Source of the DNA: Winogradskyella sp. PC-19
GTDB lineage: Bacteria > Bacteroidota > Bacteroidia > Flavobacteriales > Flavobacteriaceae
Direction: 5' to 3'
Assembly (NCBI RefSeq): GCF_002163855.1
Contig: NZ_CP019332.1
Location: forward strand, 409,213 to 473,212
Length of the DNA stretch: 64,000 bases
The position numbers and the translations under genes were made by a program. This document shows positions 61,954 through 64,000 of the stretch, one piece after another. Under the pieces are notes generated by a model that searched no databases, was not told the DNA's origin, and saw only the letters and a list, made by a program, of their open reading frames with translations. Positions within the stretch are counted from its first letter, which is position 1, and every line of letters begins with the position of its first letter.

Positions 61954-62847
61954 ATGAAATTTGGAAGCGTTGATAATCCGCAAGATATAGACTTTACTCT
62001 ACCAAAAGATCATAAAGATACACTGAGAGTTTTAAAAGAAAATCCTTCAGAGAAGACTAACATATTTGTGGGTTGTGCCAAATGGAATCGTGCAGATTTA
62101 AAAGGGTTTTATCCTAGAGGTACAAAAGATGAATTAGAATATTATTCAAGACAATTCAATTCTATTGAGTTAAACGCTACATTTTATAGAATTTTTCCTC
62201 CTGAACAATTTCAAAAATGGTACGATAAAACACCAGATAACTTCAGGTTTTTCCCAAAGCTTAATCAAGAAATTAGCCACTGGAAACGTTTAAATGAAGA
62301 TATAAATCCTGTTGTAGATAATTACCTGAATAGTACTATTAATCTCAAAGAAAAATTAGGCTGTATCTTTTTGCAAATGCATAGTAATTTTGCGCCTAAG
62401 GATTTTGATAGAGTCATTAATTTTGCTGAATCTTGGCCAAAAGAAGTACCATTGGCTATAGAATTTAGACATACAGATTGGTATAACGATAAGATAATAG
62501 CAGAAGATTTATACCAACTTTTAGAAGAAAATGATATTTCTAATATTATAGTCGATTCTGCTGGTAGACGCGATATTATGCACATGAGATTAACCAATTC
62601 TAGAGCTTTTATTAGATACGTTGGCGCAAATCATCAAAGCGATTATTCGAGATTAGATGATTGGGTAGAGCGTCTAAAAATCTGGCAAGAAGCAGGGATT
62701 AAGGATATTAATTTCTTTGTGCACCAAAATATTGAGAAAGAGTCACCATTGCTTTCGGCATATTTAATAAAACAAATAAATTCAGAATTAGGTGCTAGTT
62801 TAAAAATTCCTAACGACGATTCTGTTGGACAACAAACATTATTATAG
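61954..62847 (+). CDS. DUF72 protein
   Basis: This 297-residue protein has the DUF72 TIM-barrel-like layout: IFVGCAKWNRADLKGFYPRG (start), LEYYSRQFNSIELNATFYRIFPPEQFQKWYDKTPDNFRFFPKLNQEISH in two adjoining stretches, IFLQMHSNFAPKDFD, LAIEFRHTDWY and MRLTNSRAFIRYVG. Function in bacteria is unknown. It is directly followed by a thioesterase gene with no gap, so the two are cotranscribed. Confidence 0.9.
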   Translation: MKFGSVDNPQDIDFTLPKDHKDTLRVLKENPSEKTNIFVGCAKWNRADLKGFYPRGTKDELEYYSRQFNSIELNATFYRIFPPEQFQKWYDKTPDNFRFFPKLNQEISHWKRLNEDINPVVDNYLNSTINLKEKLGCIFLQMHSNFAPKDFDRVINFAESWPKEVPLAIEFRHTDWYNDKIIAEDLYQLLEENDISNIIVDSAGRRDIMHMRLTNSRAFIRYVGANHQSDYSRLDDWVERLKIWQEAGIKDINFFVHQNIEKESPLLSAYLIKQINSELGASLKIPNDDSVGQQTLL

Positions 62848-63231
62848 ATGAGATTTAATACACGAAAATGGGTAAAACCCGAAGACTTAAACCCTAACGG
62901 TACTTTATTTGGAGGTCAACTGTTGGCTTGGATAGATGAAGAAGCGGCTTTGTATACAATAATTCAACTCGAGAACTCGAAGATTGTTACAAAGTTTATG
63001 TCCGAAATTAATTTTATGGCGTCTGCTAAAAAAGGTGATATAGTAGAAATAGGAATGGAAGTTGTCAAGTTTGGTCGGTCATCTATTACAATGAAATGTG
63101 AGGCTAGAAACAAAATGACACAAGAAACAATTTTAACTGTAGATAATATGATAATGGTTAATCTTGGACCTGATGGTAAACCTAAACCACACGGAAAGAC
63201 AAAAGTAGAATTTGTTAAGGATAGACTATAG
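62848..63231 (+). CDS. Acyl-CoA thioesterase (hotdog fold)
   Basis: This 127-residue protein has the hotdog thioesterase motif NPNGTLFGGQLLAWIDEEAAL (GG loop with the catalytic Asp of the YciA/BFIT type), then SEINFMASAKKGDIVEIGMEVVKFGRSSI and a C-terminal MVNLGPDGKP. It hydrolyses acyl-CoA, chain length unknown. It begins immediately after the DUF72 stop codon. Confidence 0.9.
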   Translation: MRFNTRKWVKPEDLNPNGTLFGGQLLAWIDEEAALYTIIQLENSKIVTKFMSEINFMASAKKGDIVEIGMEVVKFGRSSITMKCEARNKMTQETILTVDNMIMVNLGPDGKPKPHGKTKVEFVKDRL

Positions 63232-63233
63232 TA

Positions 63234-64000
63234 TTAGTCCAGAGCTAACTCGTATACTTCTAAATCAAAATACGATACAGCAGCAATTACATGGTCAAAA
63301 ATGTCGCCCATGATATACTCATAATTTACCCAACGCTGGTCTTTGCTAAAGGCATAAATCTCAAGCGGAATTCCTTGATTGGTTTGTTCTAGTTGACGTA
63401 CCATCATCGTCATATCTTTATTCAACGCTGAATGATTTTCGACATATGTTTGAAGATATTTTCTAAACACTCCAAAGTTGGTAAGATTTCTTCCGTTTAT
63501 GAGTACAGATTTATCAATATCATTTTCAATATTTGCGGCATTAATTTCATTAGTACGGCTTTCTATGTAATCAGAAACCAATTCAATTTTTTTAAAACGA
63601 TTGATGTCATCTTCACTTAAAAATTTGATTGCAGAGGCTTTAATTAATACCGAACGTTTTATACGACGACCACCAGAATTAGACATACCACGCCAGTTTT
63701 TAAACGAATCAGAAATTAGTGCGTAAGTGGGTATTGTTGTTATGGTTTTATCCCAGTTCTGGACTTTTACCGTAGCCAGTGTGATTTCTGTAACATCACC
63801 ATCAGCGCCATATTTTTCAAATGTTATCCAATCACCGATACGAACCATGTCGTTTACTGTAACTTGTATGCTAGCTACAAAACCCAAAATACTATCTCTA
63901 AATACAAGAATAATAATTGCTGAAACTGCACCAATACTAGTCACAAATTCCCAAAAAGAAATACCTGTTACTATTGCAAATATTGAGAATATTGCCAATA
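63234..64000 (-). CDS. MscS-family mechanosensitive channel (YbdG-like), N-terminus outside window
   Basis: This is the C-terminal 255 residues of a larger channel. Visible are the pore helix with VFRDSILGFVASIQVTVNDMVRIGDWI, the beta domain with VTEITLATVKVQNWDKTITTIPTYALI and FKNWRGMSNSGGRRIKRSV, and a long C-terminal domain with LPL-type GIPLEIYAFSKDQRWVNYE and YIMGDIFDHVIAAVSYF. This layout fits the YbdG/MscM branch with a larger insertion than MscS. The ATG near the right edge is likely internal, because the transmembrane part that should precede it would be missing. It faces the thioesterase gene 2 bases away. Confidence 0.85.
   Translation of the reverse strand, partial: LAIFSIFAIVTGISFWEFVTSIGAVSAIIILVFRDSILGFVASIQVTVNDMVRIGDWITFEKYGADGDVTEITLATVKVQNWDKTITTIPTYALISDSFKNWRGMSNSGGRRIKRSVLIKASAIKFLSEDDINRFKKIELVSDYIESRTNEINAANIENDIDKSVLINGRNLTNFGVFRKYLQTYVENHSALNKDMTMMVRQLEQTNQGIPLEIYAFSKDQRWVNYEYIMGDIFDHVIAAVSYFDLEVYELALD

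Noticed and set aside
1..64000. CRISPR array, prophage, insertion sequence, tRNA or rRNA genes
   Set aside because: I saw no regularly spaced direct repeats, transposase or integrase motifs, cloverleaf-like sequence or rRNA stretch; a tRNA scan was not possible here.

Overview
The window is a contiguous chromosomal segment from a marine-type member of the Flavobacteriaceae (phylum Bacteroidota). Support for this: very AT-rich DNA, short intergenic gaps, almost no Shine-Dalgarno sequences, several TAnnTTTG -7 promoter boxes typical of the phylum, and lineage-typical genes (PorX, fused LpxC-FabZ, bifunctional HisB, DUF4834, YfhO, DUF3667). Genus cannot be fixed from the window. I see no tRNA, rRNA, CRISPR array, insertion sequence, prophage or plasmid gene, and no stretch above 300 bases without a gene or recognisable regulatory element. 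Both ends cut genes: an AGCS symporter at the left and an MscS-type channel at the right.

Layout. 1-4.3 kb: acetate/small-solute uptake (AGCS symporter end, DUF4212 + SSS symporter pair, acetyl-CoA synthetase). 4.3-13.8 kb: housekeeping and proteolysis (HAD hydrolase, ArsC-like protein, prfB with its programmed frameshift, zinc metalloprotease, threonine aldolase, YbaB, S9 peptidase). 13.8-18.5 kb: a probable sulfonolipid (capnine) locus with a CBS-like cysteate synthase candidate, an alpha-oxoamine synthase candidate, and convergently a GNAT-fold acyltransferase. 18.6-24.1 kb: DUF4834, YfhO, glycosyltransferase, flippase. 24.2-26.3 kb: two secreted, basic, related proteins of unknown role. 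26.5-32.3 kb: DUF3667, aroB, proline dehydrogenase, alanine dehydrogenase and small membrane/secreted proteins. 32.4-34.5 kb: TsaE and the type IX secretion regulator PorX. 34.5-41 kb: HD phosphohydrolase, then a lipid A operon (lpxD, lpxC-fabZ, lpxA, efp, lpxD-like, NTF2-like). 41-46.9 kb: sucD, fabG, two tandem secreted paralogues, a vWA-type membrane protein and a prohibitin-like protein.

46.9-54.2 kb holds a complete histidine operon, hisG-D-C-B-H-A-F-IE. It is preceded by a 17-codon ORF with four His codons and mutually exclusive antiterminator/terminator hairpins: a classical ribosome-mediated attenuator readable directly from the DNA. An imperfect dispersed repeat sits between hisF and hisIE. 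54.2-58.5 kb: an internally stopped MORN-type protein, an S41-like peptidase, a LytTR membrane regulator, TruA and small proteins. 58.7-60.6 kb: a stress-like group (Dps, MscS, DUF1328, acidic lipoprotein). 60.7-64 kb: DUF2461, DUF72, thioesterase and the truncated MscS-family gene.

The most interesting points are the his attenuator, the putative capnine locus with its unassigned N-acyltransferase candidate, several small ORFs (53 aa at 4761-4922, 47 aa at 32090-32233, 17 aa his leader), the TGA that replaces an expected Trp codon at 54262-54264, and the related secreted pair at 24.2-26.3 kb.
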